Numbered from the stretch's first letter, positions 24,703-34,199 are shown. The stretch: DNA of 64,000 nt from CBDDEH01 sp965226865 (GCA_965226865.1 CBDDEH010000003.1:434001-498000), one strand, 5' to 3'. Notes: a model not told the origin generated them from the letters alone. Translations and numbers: made by a program.

Positions 24703-26530
24703 TGTCGACGTCCAGCGATTATGTCAGTAGTTAACAGGTCAGGGAAAATGTCAGTTCATGAAAGGATTGACATTGACCCAGAAAGAACAGGCAAGGCTCC
24801 AAGTGCTCAACGGTATCCTGGAAGGTCAGATATCAGTGGATGAGGCGGCAGAGGTTCTGGGAGTGAGTGAACGCCACGTTTGGCGAATCCTGGCGGAGTA
24901 TCGGAAGGAGGGTGCCGCCGCACTGGCTCATGGGAACCGAGGTCGCCGAGCGAACAACTCCATCCCGGAGGAGGCCAGGACTCAAGTTGTGGCCCTGGCA
25001 CGCACACGGTATGCAAGAGTAAATCATACGCACCTAACCGAGCTCCTGGCAGAGCGGGAAGAGATCGCCTTGGGGCGCTCTACGGTCCGGCGTATCCTGG
25101 TAGGCGCCGGCATGGCTAGCCCCGTCGACGTCGACCCCCACTGCATCGGGTCCGTCGCCAGCGCATGAGCCAGGAAGGCATGTTGGTGCAAGTAGATGGC
25201 AGCGTTCATGCCTGGCTAGAAGAACGGGGCCCTCGATGCACCCTGCTGTTGGCAATCGATGATGCCACCAGCACCGTGCCCTACGCACTGTTTCGCCATG
25301 AAGAGGACACTCATGGCTATTTCCTCCTCATGCAAGAGCTGATCCGGCGTTGTGGGGTTCCTTTGGCCCTGTACAGTGACCGCCACGCCGTCTTCAAGTA
25401 TGTACCTGGCTCGCATCAATCGCCTGCGCCGACCCAATTCGGTCGTGCGATGGCAGAGCTTGGGGTGGAGCAGATCTTCGCGCGTTCTCCGGAGGCGAAG
25501 GGTCGGGTAGAACGGGCCAACGGCACCTTCCAGGATCGGCTGGTGACCGAACTACGTCTGGCTGGGGCCAGAACCATCTCAGAGGCCAACCAAGTCCTGT
25601 GGGCTTTCTTGACCCGCTTCAACAAGCGCTTCGGGGTGCCACCAGCACAGTCCACCAACGCATATCGCTCTCCAGATCCGGACCTGAACCTGGCAGGCAT
25701 ACTGTGCTTCAAGCATAGCCGCAAGGTGGCCGGAGACAACACAGTCAAGTACAACTGGCATACCCTCCAACTGCTTCCTTCGAGCGAACGGTCCACTTAC
25801 GTTGGAGCGCACGTGGTGGTCCAGGAGCGATTGGACGGCAAGCTAGTAGTGTGCTATCAAAACCAAATCGTCCCTACCCAGGAAGCGCCACCGCGTCCTG
25901 GTGTCCTCCGGACTCTGAACGCCACTCGAGGTCTTGGCAGCGTCACCGTGGAGAACCTCGCTGCAGGCATGGACACCAACGGGATCGGTGGTCACGAGCG
26001 AGAAGGACTGGGAGCGATGACCGCGATCGGCCGGGGACTCGCCGCAGGGAGATTGACCACGGATCGCGAGAGTGTAGCCGTCCACCCTAAGGCTCAACCA
26101 CCCAGACCGCCGACGCCTCGTCAGCGAGCCCGTTGGAAAGCAGTGCAGAGGGCCAAGCGTCGAGGCCTTTCTCTTCGGGCAATCGCCCGGGAATTGAGCA
26201 TATCCCGCATCACCGTCCGAAAGTACGTTGAGGCTTCAAGTCCACCTGTCTATCCGGACAGGGAGCTCGCTGCTCACTCTTGATCATGTGGAACCGCCTT
26301 CGGTCCATAACAACCGGCCTGTGGGTAAGTGGGCAATCCTGGCGGGATTGCCCACTTACCCACAGGCCGCTCCGCTCGGATCGAGTCACCATCACTGCCA
26401 CCCACGGTGTCACACGAAGCTGGAGGGGGGGGCTTTCTCAATCATCGAACTGGATAACTATTGGCTTGACACAGCAACCACTGACATAATCGCTGGTCCA
26501 TTACCCTGACATAATCGCTGGACGTCGACA
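24703..26530 (+). mobile_element. Complete ISNCY-type insertion sequence, 1828 bp
   Basis: Perfect 25-bp inverted ends: TGTCGACGTCCAGCGATTAT(GTCAG) at 24703-24727 and its complement at 26506-26530. The 8-bp direct repeat TCTCTGTG flanks it at 24695-24702 and 26531-26538, a true target-site duplication. An extra inner copy of 17-18 bases of the end lies at 26481-26498. It interrupts the phosphatase-like gene. Four degraded relatives lie at 35.8, 40.0, 41.6 and 42.4-44.0 kb. Confidence 0.9.
24758..26283 (+). pseudogene. ISNCY-family DDE transposase, one frameshift
   Basis: The N-terminal part (24758-25168) has HTH helices: LTQKEQARLQVLNGILEG, SVDEAAEVLGVSERHVWRIL. The catalytic part (25165-26283) has the DDE core: MLVQVDGSVHAW, LLLAIDDATS, LYSDRHAVFK, SPEAKGRVERANGTF, and a C-terminal HTH (GLSLRAIARELSISRITVRK). 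The frame changes around 25125-25130 (SPVDVDP versus RRRRPPLHRV); the two frames overlap by ATGA at 25165. The relative at 41.6 kb reads through this point in a single frame, so the shift is more likely a mutation than a programmed signal. Confidence 0.85.
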
Positions 26531-26963
26531 TCTCTGTGGGTATCCCTTTGTAATCATAAGTAGGGTGTTCGCGGACCAAAATGTCGAGGTCCTTATGATG
26601 GCAGTCCAACCACTCCTGGAATATCAGACTATCCCTAGGTTCTGAAGATGTGTCACATCCACCGCAAAAGGTATAGAGGGAGAATTCACTTTCTCCTTCG
26701 GGCCCGTTCTTACGCCCCAAAAGCGAGATAATCGCCATGTTGGGTCCACAGTGTTTCTGAAGTCCGCGGACCCAGCGATGCACGGTTTCGTCTCGCACTT
26801 TTTGAGTCTTGCTTTTGTCGTCGCCCGACCTCCCGGGCCTAGCGCACGTAAAGAAATGAGCCGAGCCCGAAGGGGTGTCTAATCTCCAGCGTCTCCACAT
26901 ATAGGGTTTCGTGGCCTTAAGATTGGAGGACATAGAATCAGCACCGCTAGTCCCGCGCGACAT
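26531..26963 (-). pseudogene. Phosphatase-like gene, 5' part interrupted by the ISNCY insertion
   Basis: Start at ATG 26963 or, more likely, ten codons later. The reconstructed protein is about 190 residues: HFFTCARPGRSGDDKSKTQK, VHRWVRGLQKHCGP, AIISLLGRKNGPEGES, FQEWLDCHHKDLDILVREHP, then the segment at 24552-24702. The pattern (Arg-Pro-Gly loop, helix, Ile-Ile-Ser-Leu-Leu strand, late P-loop) is that of small tyrosine/dual-specificity phosphatases. Cys is replaced by Asp in the P-loop, so catalysis by the usual route is not possible. Confidence 0.6.
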
Positions 26964-27242
26964 ATTACCTGCTTGCGTCTGACCTTCTTAGAAGGTGAAA
27001 ATAATCCCACCACATCTGACTACCGGACCTTCAAATTACCTTCATTGTTGTTGTGGGATGCCCAAGAGTTTCCACATGAGTGCCCGATGCGGTGATGATG
27101 GATGCACTGGTAAGGAAACTTTATTGTCGCTGACGACGGGGCCTCCGCACGATCGACATGGTAGCTTTTCGCTGGACATTAACAGGTGGCCAACCGTTGT
27201 CTAGTCTGTTGTGGATTCCATCGATATTATATAGGAACCTAA
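26964..27242. other. Intergenic, about 280 bases
   Basis: No recognised gene. Divergent spacing between the phosphatase-like gene and the small + strand gene at 27243 makes it a likely promoter region, but no clear -35/-10 pair was found. Confidence 0.4.
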
Positions 27243-27413
27243 ATGGGGAAACTAAAAGTGGCGAACTGTACCTTTTGCGGCAAGAACACTGGTACGATGG
27301 TGTTGCTGCACTGTCTGGGCCAGGTCACACTCGCAACCCCGACCGGAAAAGTCATATCCACCGAAACGGTCTTTTCAGATTACGTACTTGATGTTTGGAG
27401 GGAAGATGGATGA
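27243..27413 (+). CDS. 56-residue Cys-X2-Cys protein, unknown
   Basis: ATG 27243 with a weak AGGAACC upstream. MGKLKVANCTFCGKNTGTMV then LLHCLGQVTLATPTGKVIST and a hydrophobic-acidic tail. One Cys-X2-Cys plus a later Cys suggests a half zinc ribbon. Could be a true small protein or a remnant. Confidence 0.35.
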   Translation: MGKLKVANCTFCGKNTGTMVLLHCLGQVTLATPTGKVISTETVFSDYVLDVWREDG

Positions 27414-27423
27414 CCAGGAGCTA

Positions 27424-27900
27424 GAGGGGAGTGCGTCGGCGCCTTCTACGTTGGCGAGAAGGAGGTGGAGTTCACCCCCGAAGACGAGGAGACCCTGGTG
27501 ATGTGCGCCTCCCAGGTGGCGCTGGTCATCGCCAACGCCCGACGGCACCGTGACGAGCAGCGGGCCAGGACCGACCTGGAGACCCTGGTGAACACCACTC
27601 CCGTGGGCGTCCTGGTGTTCGACGCGAAGACGGGCGGCGGGACATCGGTCAACCGGGAGGCCAAGAGGATCGTCACCGACCTGTGCGCCCCGGCGGCTCG
27701 GCAGAGCAACTGCTGGAGGTGCTGACCTTCCGGCGCGCCGACGGGCGGGAGGTCTCCCTGGAGGAGTTCCCCTGGCCCTAGCGCTGACCACGGGGGAGAC
27801 GGTGCGGGCGGAGGAGATCATCCTCCAGGCCCCCGACGGGCGGAGCGTCACCACCCTGATCAACGCCACGCCCATCTTCTCGGAGGAGGGCGAGACTTGG
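27424..27900 (+). pseudogene. GAF/PAS sensor protein fragment
   Basis: Pieces of a GAF domain end (VGAFYVGEKEVEFTPEDEE, LVMCASQVALVIANARRHRD) and a PAS start (LETLVNTTPVGVLVFDAKTG, VTTLINATPIFSEEGE) appear in order across three frames. In intact proteins this precedes a histidine kinase core, which is absent. Breaks lie near 27690 and 27780. The GC-rich fragment sits in AT-richer surroundings, so it was probably brought in by recombination. Confidence 0.65.
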
Positions 27901-28037
27901 GCGAAAAACCCAGTTCGAAAGATCGGAAGGGCAGGTCGAAGTCTCATGTGGGCGATGCCGACGTGTGGGCGAGGCGCCAATTGGCGGTCCCGGGCTCGTG
28001 CGCAGGCAGTCAATGTGACTAAGAGAGAGATGGAAAA

Positions 28038-29387
28038 GTGACGTATGAAGCAAACGCCCCAATCACCTTCGGCGAAACAACTATTCAGTTCGAAGTCTAC
28101 GGCGAGCTTATAGAATTGCCGGCTAAGGCTGTTCTTCGCCTTTTGCCTAGCCCGCGCCTCGTGATTGAATGCACTGGCGGCCTTTCAATGGAACACATGC
28201 AACTTGACGCGACTCAATCTCACATAACCGCCTCATTGTTTGATGCAAGGACAGAATTCGTCATCGGGCAGACAGTCCTTACTTTCGGCAAGGCATCCAG
28301 AGTTGGCTTGACTCTGTTGCCGAAGCGCGAACCTGTGTCAATTCATCGTTCCGGGAAGAGGATATCGTCCTTAGAATTCGCCGTACTAAACTTCCCCAAC
28401 TTCTTGTTAGGTCAAGATAAGAAGGTGGTTGTAGGCGCGCAATGGAGGGTGCTTGGCTCGGCGCTTCTGCAAGCTGGAGGTTGGGAGATTGAGATTACCG
28501 CAGTAACCGCCCTGACTGAAATTGAGAAGAAGCTCAAGGAGGAGGGCGGGTATGCCATCACCCATACTGGGACTGTCAAGCGGTCTGACGGGGGTGACTT
28601 CGCTGCACAAGATGTTGAACCTCTTCTATCAGCCCTTCGTCTGTTTCTGTCATTTGCCCGCGGCACCTTCTGTGGATTGACCCTCGTGGTTGGCAGAGAC
28701 TGTAACGGAGAGACGGCTTGGGAACAGTGGGGAACTCACAGGGTGACGGATTGGACCACTCCGTCTCCCTCTTGGTTCGACAGGATGAACGGTTACATTC
28801 TTGCAGAAGCGTTTCCTGGTTTCTGGAAGCTGTGGCAAAACCATGAACAGCTGGTACGCATGGCTGTTGACCTGTACTTGCACGCCAACCTGGGCAGTCA
28901 TGGGGCCGGTTACGAAGGCGGCCTTATACTGACGCAGGCGGCGTTGGAACGTTTCTCCTACTGCGTCGAAAGTAGCAAAGCCGGGGTACGGATTGAAAAG
29001 GCCCTGAGGAATATGGGCATCTCGGAAACGGCTCTGCGTATCTCGCCGGAAAGCTGCCCTGAATTGGCCATGTTTGGAAAGAAGCACAGTTGGAAGCATG
29101 GCCCCCACGCACTGGTGGAATTACGCAACAACATAGTTCACCCAGAGGACAAATATGGCAACTTGCCCCAGAGGGCCTACTACGAAGCCTGGAACCTGGC
29201 ACAGTGGTACTTGGAGTTGACTCTTCTGAAATTGTGCGGATACGAAGGCAGCTATGGCAATCGTTTGAGTCAGAAGTGGGTAGGAGAAGTTGAGCCTCTA
29301 GGCCAATGGCTGGTCGAAAACATGCCCCGTGGAACCGACCTCGAGAATCCAGACCGACGTGAATCTGGAGGTGACATCCCATTGTAA
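28038..29387 (+). CDS. 449-residue protein with a C-terminal HEPN-type motif, unknown
   Basis: GTG 28038 after GAGAGAGATGG. The N-terminal half is beta-rich (TIQFEVYGELIELPAKAVLR, LVIECTGGLSMEHMQL). The second half is helical (LILTQAALERFSYCVESS) and ends with ALVELRNNIVHPED: an Arg-X4-His motif in the position of HEPN ribonucleases, followed by helices (AYYEAWNLAQWYLELTLLKL). Proposed role: RNA-cutting or abortive-infection-type effector; not shown. A PIN nuclease gene starts 26 bases after its stop and a type I restriction gene overlaps that one, so it belongs to a defence-like operon. Intact. Confidence 0.55.
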   Translation: MTYEANAPITFGETTIQFEVYGELIELPAKAVLRLLPSPRLVIECTGGLSMEHMQLDATQSHITASLFDARTEFVIGQTVLTFGKASRVGLTLLPKREPVSIHRSGKRISSLEFAVLNFPNFLLGQDKKVVVGAQWRVLGSALLQAGGWEIEITAVTALTEIEKKLKEEGGYAITHTGTVKRSDGGDFAAQDVEPLLSALRLFLSFARGTFCGLTLVVGRDCNGETAWEQWGTHRVTDWTTPSPSWFDRMNGYILAEAFPGFWKLWQNHEQLVRMAVDLYLHANLGSHGAGYEGGLILTQAALERFSYCVESSKAGVRIEKALRNMGISETALRISPESCPELAMFGKKHSWKHGPHALVELRNNIVHPEDKYGNLPQRAYYEAWNLAQWYLELTLLKLCGYEGSYGNRLSQKWVGEVEPLGQWLVENMPRGTDLENPDRRESGGDIPL

Positions 29388-29412
29388 CCGGAGAGTCTGT
29401 AGAGGATACCGA

Positions 29413-29832
29413 ATGAACGGCCTATTGCTGGACACAAATGTAGTCTCCGAGATGACCAAGAGCCCTGCGGACCCACGAGTTGTTGCCTTCCTACAAGTGC
29501 AGAGACATTTGTGGCTATCAGCGATTGTGATCCATGAACTGGAGTTCGGTATACAGATATTGCCACAAGGGCGACGTCGCAACCTTTTGAGGGATGCAAA
29601 TCAGAGACTGGTTGCCAACTTCAATGGTCGCATCCTCCCGCTGGGGCGTCTAGAAACAGAACAGGCAGCAGCGCTCAGGGTCCGAGCTCAGCGCTGTGGT
29701 CATATGCTGAAACTGGCAGATGCACTCGTTGCTGGAACGGCACTCGCGAATAGATTGTCAGTAGCAACGAGAAACGTCAAGCATTTCGTGGGTTTGGGCG
29801 TGGCCATAGTCAACCCCTGGGAAACACCATGA
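29413..29832 (+). CDS. vapC: PIN-domain nuclease, VapC-type
   Basis: 139 residues. ATG 29413 follows AGAGGA. Acidic residues of the PIN site are visible: Asp in LLLDTNVVSEM, Glu in VIHELEFGI, Asp in KLADALVAGTAL, and a final Asn/Asp position in SVATRNVKHF, where Asp is more usual. VapC toxins are Mg-dependent RNases normally paired with a short antitoxin gene directly upstream; here the upstream gene is the 449-residue HEPN-type protein instead. Stop overlaps the next ATG (29829). Confidence 0.85.
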   Translation: MNGLLLDTNVVSEMTKSPADPRVVAFLQVQRHLWLSAIVIHELEFGIQILPQGRRRNLLRDANQRLVANFNGRILPLGRLETEQAAALRVRAQRCGHMLKLADALVAGTALANRLSVATRNVKHFVGLGVAIVNPWETP

Positions 29833-30045
29833 CCACCCTCACCGAAGCCGATGTCGAACACGCGGCCGTCGACTGGCTGGCCGACTTGGGCTGGCGCGAC
29901 GCACACAAGCCCAGACATTGCCCTGGACTCGCCTGGTACCGAGCGGGGCGACTACGGCCAAGCTGTGCTGGAGCAGCGGCTTCGAGACGCCTTGGCCTCA
30001 CTGAACCCAGCCTTCTCACGTCGGCGGCTGGAGCCGTACTACCTT
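29829..30045 (+). pseudogene. hsdR: Type I restriction subunit HsdR, N-terminal fragment
   Basis: MTTLTEADVEHAAVDWLADL then GW is the usual HsdR opening. One base near 29915 shifts the frame; the other frame carries SPDIALDSPGTERGDYGQAV, LEQRLRDALASLNP, the next HsdR block. The match ends by about 30010-30045 and the helicase part is missing. The start overlaps the PIN stop (ATGA). Confidence 0.75.
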
Positions 30046-30137
30046 CCAGTGTCATTTGACGGCATCTACATCAGGAGCCGTGGTGAGATGGTGCCCGGAC
30101 GCCACTGAGGGAAGATAGGCGGCTCTCCTAAGCACCA

Positions 30138-30231
30138 TCAGGGCTGGCTGGGTTCCACAAAACCCAGTGGACCTGAACCTTCAGCCTGAATCTGATCACG
30201 AAGGTTCTTGATTTTATCAAGTCTGGTGGGA
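30138..30231 (-). pseudogene. Possible C-terminal scrap of a gene cut by IS1380
   Basis: Reads out of the IS end: RLDKIKNLRDQIQAEGSGPL, GFVEPSQP, stop at 30138. Looks coding (helical, charged) but is too short to assign. Confidence 0.3.
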
Positions 30232-30236
30232 CTAAG

Positions 30237-31940
30237 CCCGAATCCACCGAAGGACACCGATGGACGGCGTGAGGACAGCGGAAGGGGGTGGGTGAGGGAG
30301 CTACAGGGGAGATGGCCTGGGGTCTTGGGGTAGATGGGAGGCCGGCGGACGGTCTTCAGTCGCCGCACAGGGCCCCTAAGGCCCTATGCGGGAGTTGCGA
30401 TGCGCGGGATGGCGAGAGGATACGCAGCAGGGGACTCTCGCGACCGGGGTGGCGCGAGATTGCGGGGACGTTGGGTCAGTTGCAGGCTGGCCGTCAGGCC
30501 GGGAACGGAATGGCTTGCAGCCGGGCCAAGGCGCGACTGAACTGGGTTTCCCAAGGCCAGCGCCGGGGGAGATGCAAAGTGAGGCGGCGCGCCGAGCGGG
30601 TGATCCGTCCCACCAGAGCGAAGACCCGCCGCCTGAGGGTCTTGGTGATCACGGTCCGCTCGCCCAGACCAATCCGCGCCGTCCAGCGGGCCAGGTTATG
30701 CGCCATCACCTGTACCGCCAGCCAGGCGCCGTTGGCGGCGAAGCGCCCCGACGGCATGTGGTTCAGCCCGACGCCGTACTTGAGGTCGCGTATGGCGTTC
30801 TCGACCTCGGCGTGGCGGCGATGATCGGCCTCCAGTTCGAGCAACTCCCCGTCCCGGTCGGTGATGAAGCCGTGATAGCTGTATCTGGCGAAGAGGGCCA
30901 GCTGGGAACCGGGTGTCGGCTTCACCCGCCGGACAATGAGCCGCGCCGGCGGGGCGTCCGGCTTGGTCTGGAACGGGGTGTAAGTCGTCTCGGCGACATC
31001 GGCGGCGCCGTCCATCCAGTGGGGAATGGGAGTCCAGTCCTCCTCTGGTATCGCCTCGATCAGGTCCCGCAGGCTGGCGCGCTGGCGGATGGTGATGGAG
31101 AAGCGGACATCCATTTCCCGGCAGGCGGCAACGACAGTGTGGGCGTAGAAGCCGCTGTCGGCCCGCACCGTGAGTTGTCCCCTGGCCCCGCCGTAGCGCA
31201 CCCGCCCCACCGTCTCACGCAGGAAGTGGGCGGCGCCACGGGCGGTGTTGGCACGGCCCTCGCGCAGCCGGGACATCAGCACGTCTCCGGTGCCGGCGGC
31301 AATGGCCAGCAGCGGGTGATAGCCGCGGGCGCCGGTATAGCCGTGGTGGCGCGCTCCCTCCTTGGCCAGTCCGTAGGTCTCGCAGATGGTGGAGTCCAGG
31401 TCGATGGTCAGGGGCGAGTCGCCGGGTCCGGCCCCAGCGGCCCAGGCCCGGGCCAACAACTGGCGGCTCACCCGGTCCAGTTGACGGACGTGGCCCCACC
31501 GGAAGCTGCGCAGGAAGGTGCCCAGGGTGGATGGCGCCTTGACCGTGCCGCCCAGGGTGCAGGCCGTCCCCCCGGTGCGCAACACATCGGCGTCGTCAAT
31601 GCAGTCGCCCCCAGCCAGCGCGGAAGCGACCAGCGTCAGCATCTTGTCCCCAGTGTTCGCCCGTCCCGGCGCTCCGCCGAGGTCAAGGTGATGGTCGACG
31701 AGTTCCCGCAGGCCCAGGTGCCGGGCTAGGGTGGCCGGAAGGATCAGCCCGGCATTGGCCACCAGGCGGCGGTCGTCGAAGGTGATTTGGATCCGGTCGG
31801 GGTGGTTGCGTGGCAGCATCTATTGGGTGCTCCTTGTTTCCGGGCGGGTTTCTGTTCCAAAACCATTATCCCAGATTCAGAGGAGCACCCGCTGGCTTCT
31901 TCAATGGCTGTCCCCAAGGCCGTCCTTCGGTGGATTCGGG
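30237..31940 (-). mobile_element. IS1380-family element, copy 1 (1704 bp)
   Basis: Ends CCCGAATCCACCGAAGGAC and exact complement. Near-identical to copy 2 (52918-54623), which is 2 bp longer. Flanks differ: CTAAG at 30232-30236 but CTTAG at 31941-31945, so no matched target duplication. That is expected if this copy is a recombinant of two insertions and DNA between them was lost or inverted, in line with hsdR pieces on one side and hsdS on the other. Confidence 0.9.
30494..31819 (-). CDS. IS1380-family transposase, intact
   Basis: 441 residues. N-terminus RIQITFDDRRLVANAGLILP; the catalytic core includes LTIDLDSTICETYG (first Asp), LTVRADSGFYAH (second Asp), and the C-terminal Glu region HRRHAEVENAIRDLKYG, then FAANGAWLAVQVMAHNLARW. 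The gene starts right after the 5' end leader, with ribosome site AAGGAGC before ATG 31819. Open across its whole length, so copy 1 may be active. Confidence 0.92.
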   Translation of the reverse strand: MLPRNHPDRIQITFDDRRLVANAGLILPATLARHLGLRELVDHHLDLGGAPGRANTGDKMLTLVASALAGGDCIDDADVLRTGGTACTLGGTVKAPSTLGTFLRSFRWGHVRQLDRVSRQLLARAWAAGAGPGDSPLTIDLDSTICETYGLAKEGARHHGYTGARGYHPLLAIAAGTGDVLMSRLREGRANTARGAAHFLRETVGRVRYGGARGQLTVRADSGFYAHTVVAACREMDVRFSITIRQRASLRDLIEAIPEEDWTPIPHWMDGAADVAETTYTPFQTKPDAPPARLIVRRVKPTPGSQLALFARYSYHGFITDRDGELLELEADHRRHAEVENAIRDLKYGVGLNHMPSGRFAANGAWLAVQVMAHNLARWTARIGLGERTVITKTLRRRVFALVGRITRSARRLTLHLPRRWPWETQFSRALARLQAIPFPA

Positions 31941-31946
31941 CTTAGG

Positions 31947-33147
31947 AGGAAGAATTTCCCGTCAGGCTCTGCAACTACGTTGACGTATACAAGAATGACA
32001 GGATCACTCAGGCAATCCCCTTCATGTCTGCCACGGCGTCCAGAGACGAGATCGAGAAATTCCGGCTGAACCGGAATGCTGTAGTCATTACGAAAGACTC
32101 CGAGGCCTGGGACGACATCGGAGTACCATCACTCGTCACCGAACCAGCAGACGATCTAATCTCCGGGTACCACCTCGCGATTATCCGCCCCAAGGAGAAT
32201 GCATACGGCCCGTACCTCTTCTGGGCTTTGCGGAGTAAACACACAGCCTACCAATTCCATGTTGAAGCCAAGGGAGTGACAAGATACGGACTAGCTCACC
32301 ACGGAATCCAGTCCGCTCTCATCCCCCACCCCCCGTTGTCGGAACAGAAAGCCATCGTCCGTTTCCTCGACCACGCCGACGAGCAGATCCAGCGCTACAT
32401 CGCGGCCAAGGAGCGGCTCATCGCCCTCTTGGAGGAGGAGCGGCAGGCACTGGTCCACCAGGCCGTCACGCGGGGCCTGGATCACAACGTCCGGCTGAAG
32501 CCATCCGGGGTGGAGTGGATGGGAGACGTGCCGGAGCATTGGGAGGTGGTTCCATTTTTGTTAAGCGACGTGTTGGCTTCCGAGAAGGACCTGGGATTAT
32601 GGCAGCCGACTTTCGGGAGTCTGGTGTGCCCCTTCTTAGAATCTCGTGCCTTTGTGGTCCGGTCGCCACATTCGATGGGTGTAACTACCTGGATCCCGAT
32701 GTAGTACGTGCACGATGGAGTCACTTTGCCATCAAAGAGGGCGACTATTTGCTGAGTGCTAGTGCCAGCACAGGCGTGGTTTCTTTGGCGACTTCGAAAG
32801 TGGCCGGCTGTGTCCCCTACACAGGTATCATTCGGCTCTGGTCTGCCTCGCCACGAACAGTGATGCCGTATGTTAGGTTGTTCCTGAGTTCGAGATTGTT
32901 TCTGGATCAGGTTGACTTAGAAAAGACAGGTGTGGCCATCTCCCACTTCGGACCAACACATCTAAGTCGAATGGTCATAACCCTGCCTCCGGAACCTGAA
33001 CAACAAGCCATCGTCGAGTACATCGACAAGGCCACCGCAGGGATCGACGCTGCCATCGCCCGCGCCCGCCAGCAAATCGAATTGGTGGAGGAGTACCGGA
33101 CCCGGCTCATCGCCGACGTGGTGACGGGACAAATCGACGTCCGGTAG
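31947..33147 (+). pseudogene. hsdS: Type I restriction specificity subunit HsdS, 5'-truncated, frameshifted
   Basis: Determines the DNA site of a type I system. It begins inside the first target-recognition domain (LCNYVDVYKNDRITQAIPFM, FRLNRNAVVITKDSEAWDD), then the conserved spacer helix (PPLSEQKAIVRFLDHADEQI), the second domain start (SGVEWMGDVPEHWEV), a frame change near 32545, LLRISCLCGPVATF, and a second spacer (PPEPEQQAIVEYIDKATAGI) with the final IADVVTGQIDVR. The IS1380 copy abuts its 5' end. No hsdM is present in the window. Confidence 0.85.
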
Positions 33148-33193
33148 GCTACCGCCCAACTCAAAGCGGGTTCCCCAGAAACCAAACCTGCAG

Positions 33194-34162
33194 GTGCCAT
33201 CCAGGACCGAGCAAATTTCATCCGACACGGATCCCGAGAAGGCTCAGAGGGCGGAAGTGCAACATCTCTATGAGGTAGTAATCAGCAATTCCCGGGTGTG
33301 GATGAAAATGCAAGCTTCATGTTCTTCCTCAGATCAATCCACCTCATTCTTCAGGGCCCGTTTCAGCGGAACCGACTACATGGTGGACGGACATCGCCCT
33401 GTCACCCCGTTCAGACTTTCAGAACGATCACATTACGTCCACAACTGGGAGGCCGTTGTAGACCTTCTCCCAGAGGGATGGGACGAGGACAAATTCCAAT
33501 TAGCCGGGAACCCCTGCCCCTGGTGCGAGGATTTGTCAGAGGACTGCGGATGCCGCGGATCGAAGGGAAGACTGGATGCCGTGTACTGTTCTGACTACGG
33601 CCTGCATGACGAGACTGATAAGCGGGCAAGTAAGTCCCAGAACATCAGGCACCTCAACTATATCCTCGGGATGGAAGAACGTATTGCAAGCCAGGACAGA
33701 CTCCAAAGAGAAGAAAGGTCCAAAAAGCAGCAAGCCGCACTCCCCGCAGGAACACGCCCTCTCATAACTAACCGAGCTGGACAGCGTGGAAGCTACACCG
33801 GGGCCGCCGATGGGTTAGCGGATGTGGTGAGTAGAGTCAACCGATTGGTTGCCCAGAGATTCTATTGTCCAATCGAAGGAAGGTACCACCATTGCAGTGA
33901 GCAGACCAAAGAGAAATTGGTGACCAACGCCTTCGCAAATCTTGCTTCAACTACTGAAGAAAACCGTCGGGTAATAACTTCGTTCATGGATTCCATCCTC
34001 GAACACTGGCTCAAGACGTACCAGTCTGAGGAGTGCGCGGAAAAACAGGTGCGTGGCGACCCTGAGATTCCCGCCATCTTATACAAGTACATTCCCAGGA
34101 ACCTCATCGGCAAAGGGGCTCCGGACAGCCTGCGGGCGACTCAGCTGCTGGCCCTGTGTTAG
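33194..34162 (+). CDS. Unknown protein, possibly cut short by IS3 insertion
   Basis: 322 residues from GTG 33194 (start uncertain; ATG 33301 is possible). Polar; contains a Cys-rich patch GNPCPWCEDLSEDCGCRG that could bind zinc, a Lys/Gln-rich helix (RLQREERSKKQQAALPAG), and a second CPIEGRYHHCSEQ patch. The stop codon is made by the first bases of the IS3-type element (34158), so the native C-terminus is probably lost. Follows the hsdS gene by 46 bases and may belong to the same island. Confidence 0.45.
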   Translation: MPSRTEQISSDTDPEKAQRAEVQHLYEVVISNSRVWMKMQASCSSSDQSTSFFRARFSGTDYMVDGHRPVTPFRLSERSHYVHNWEAVVDLLPEGWDEDKFQLAGNPCPWCEDLSEDCGCRGSKGRLDAVYCSDYGLHDETDKRASKSQNIRHLNYILGMEERIASQDRLQREERSKKQQAALPAGTRPLITNRAGQRGSYTGAADGLADVVSRVNRLVAQRFYCPIEGRYHHCSEQTKEKLVTNAFANLASTTEENRRVITSFMDSILEHWLKTYQSEECAEKQVRGDPEIPAILYKYIPRNLIGKGAPDSLRATQLLALC

Positions 34163-34199
34163 CAACCAGCAAAAGTGGGACACATTAGGAGCCGAGAGA

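Noticed and set aside
30386..31729. + strand frame of 447 residues inside IS1380 copy 1 (and its mirror in copy 2)
   Set aside because: Antisense of the transposase; Gly/Gln/Val-rich shadow.
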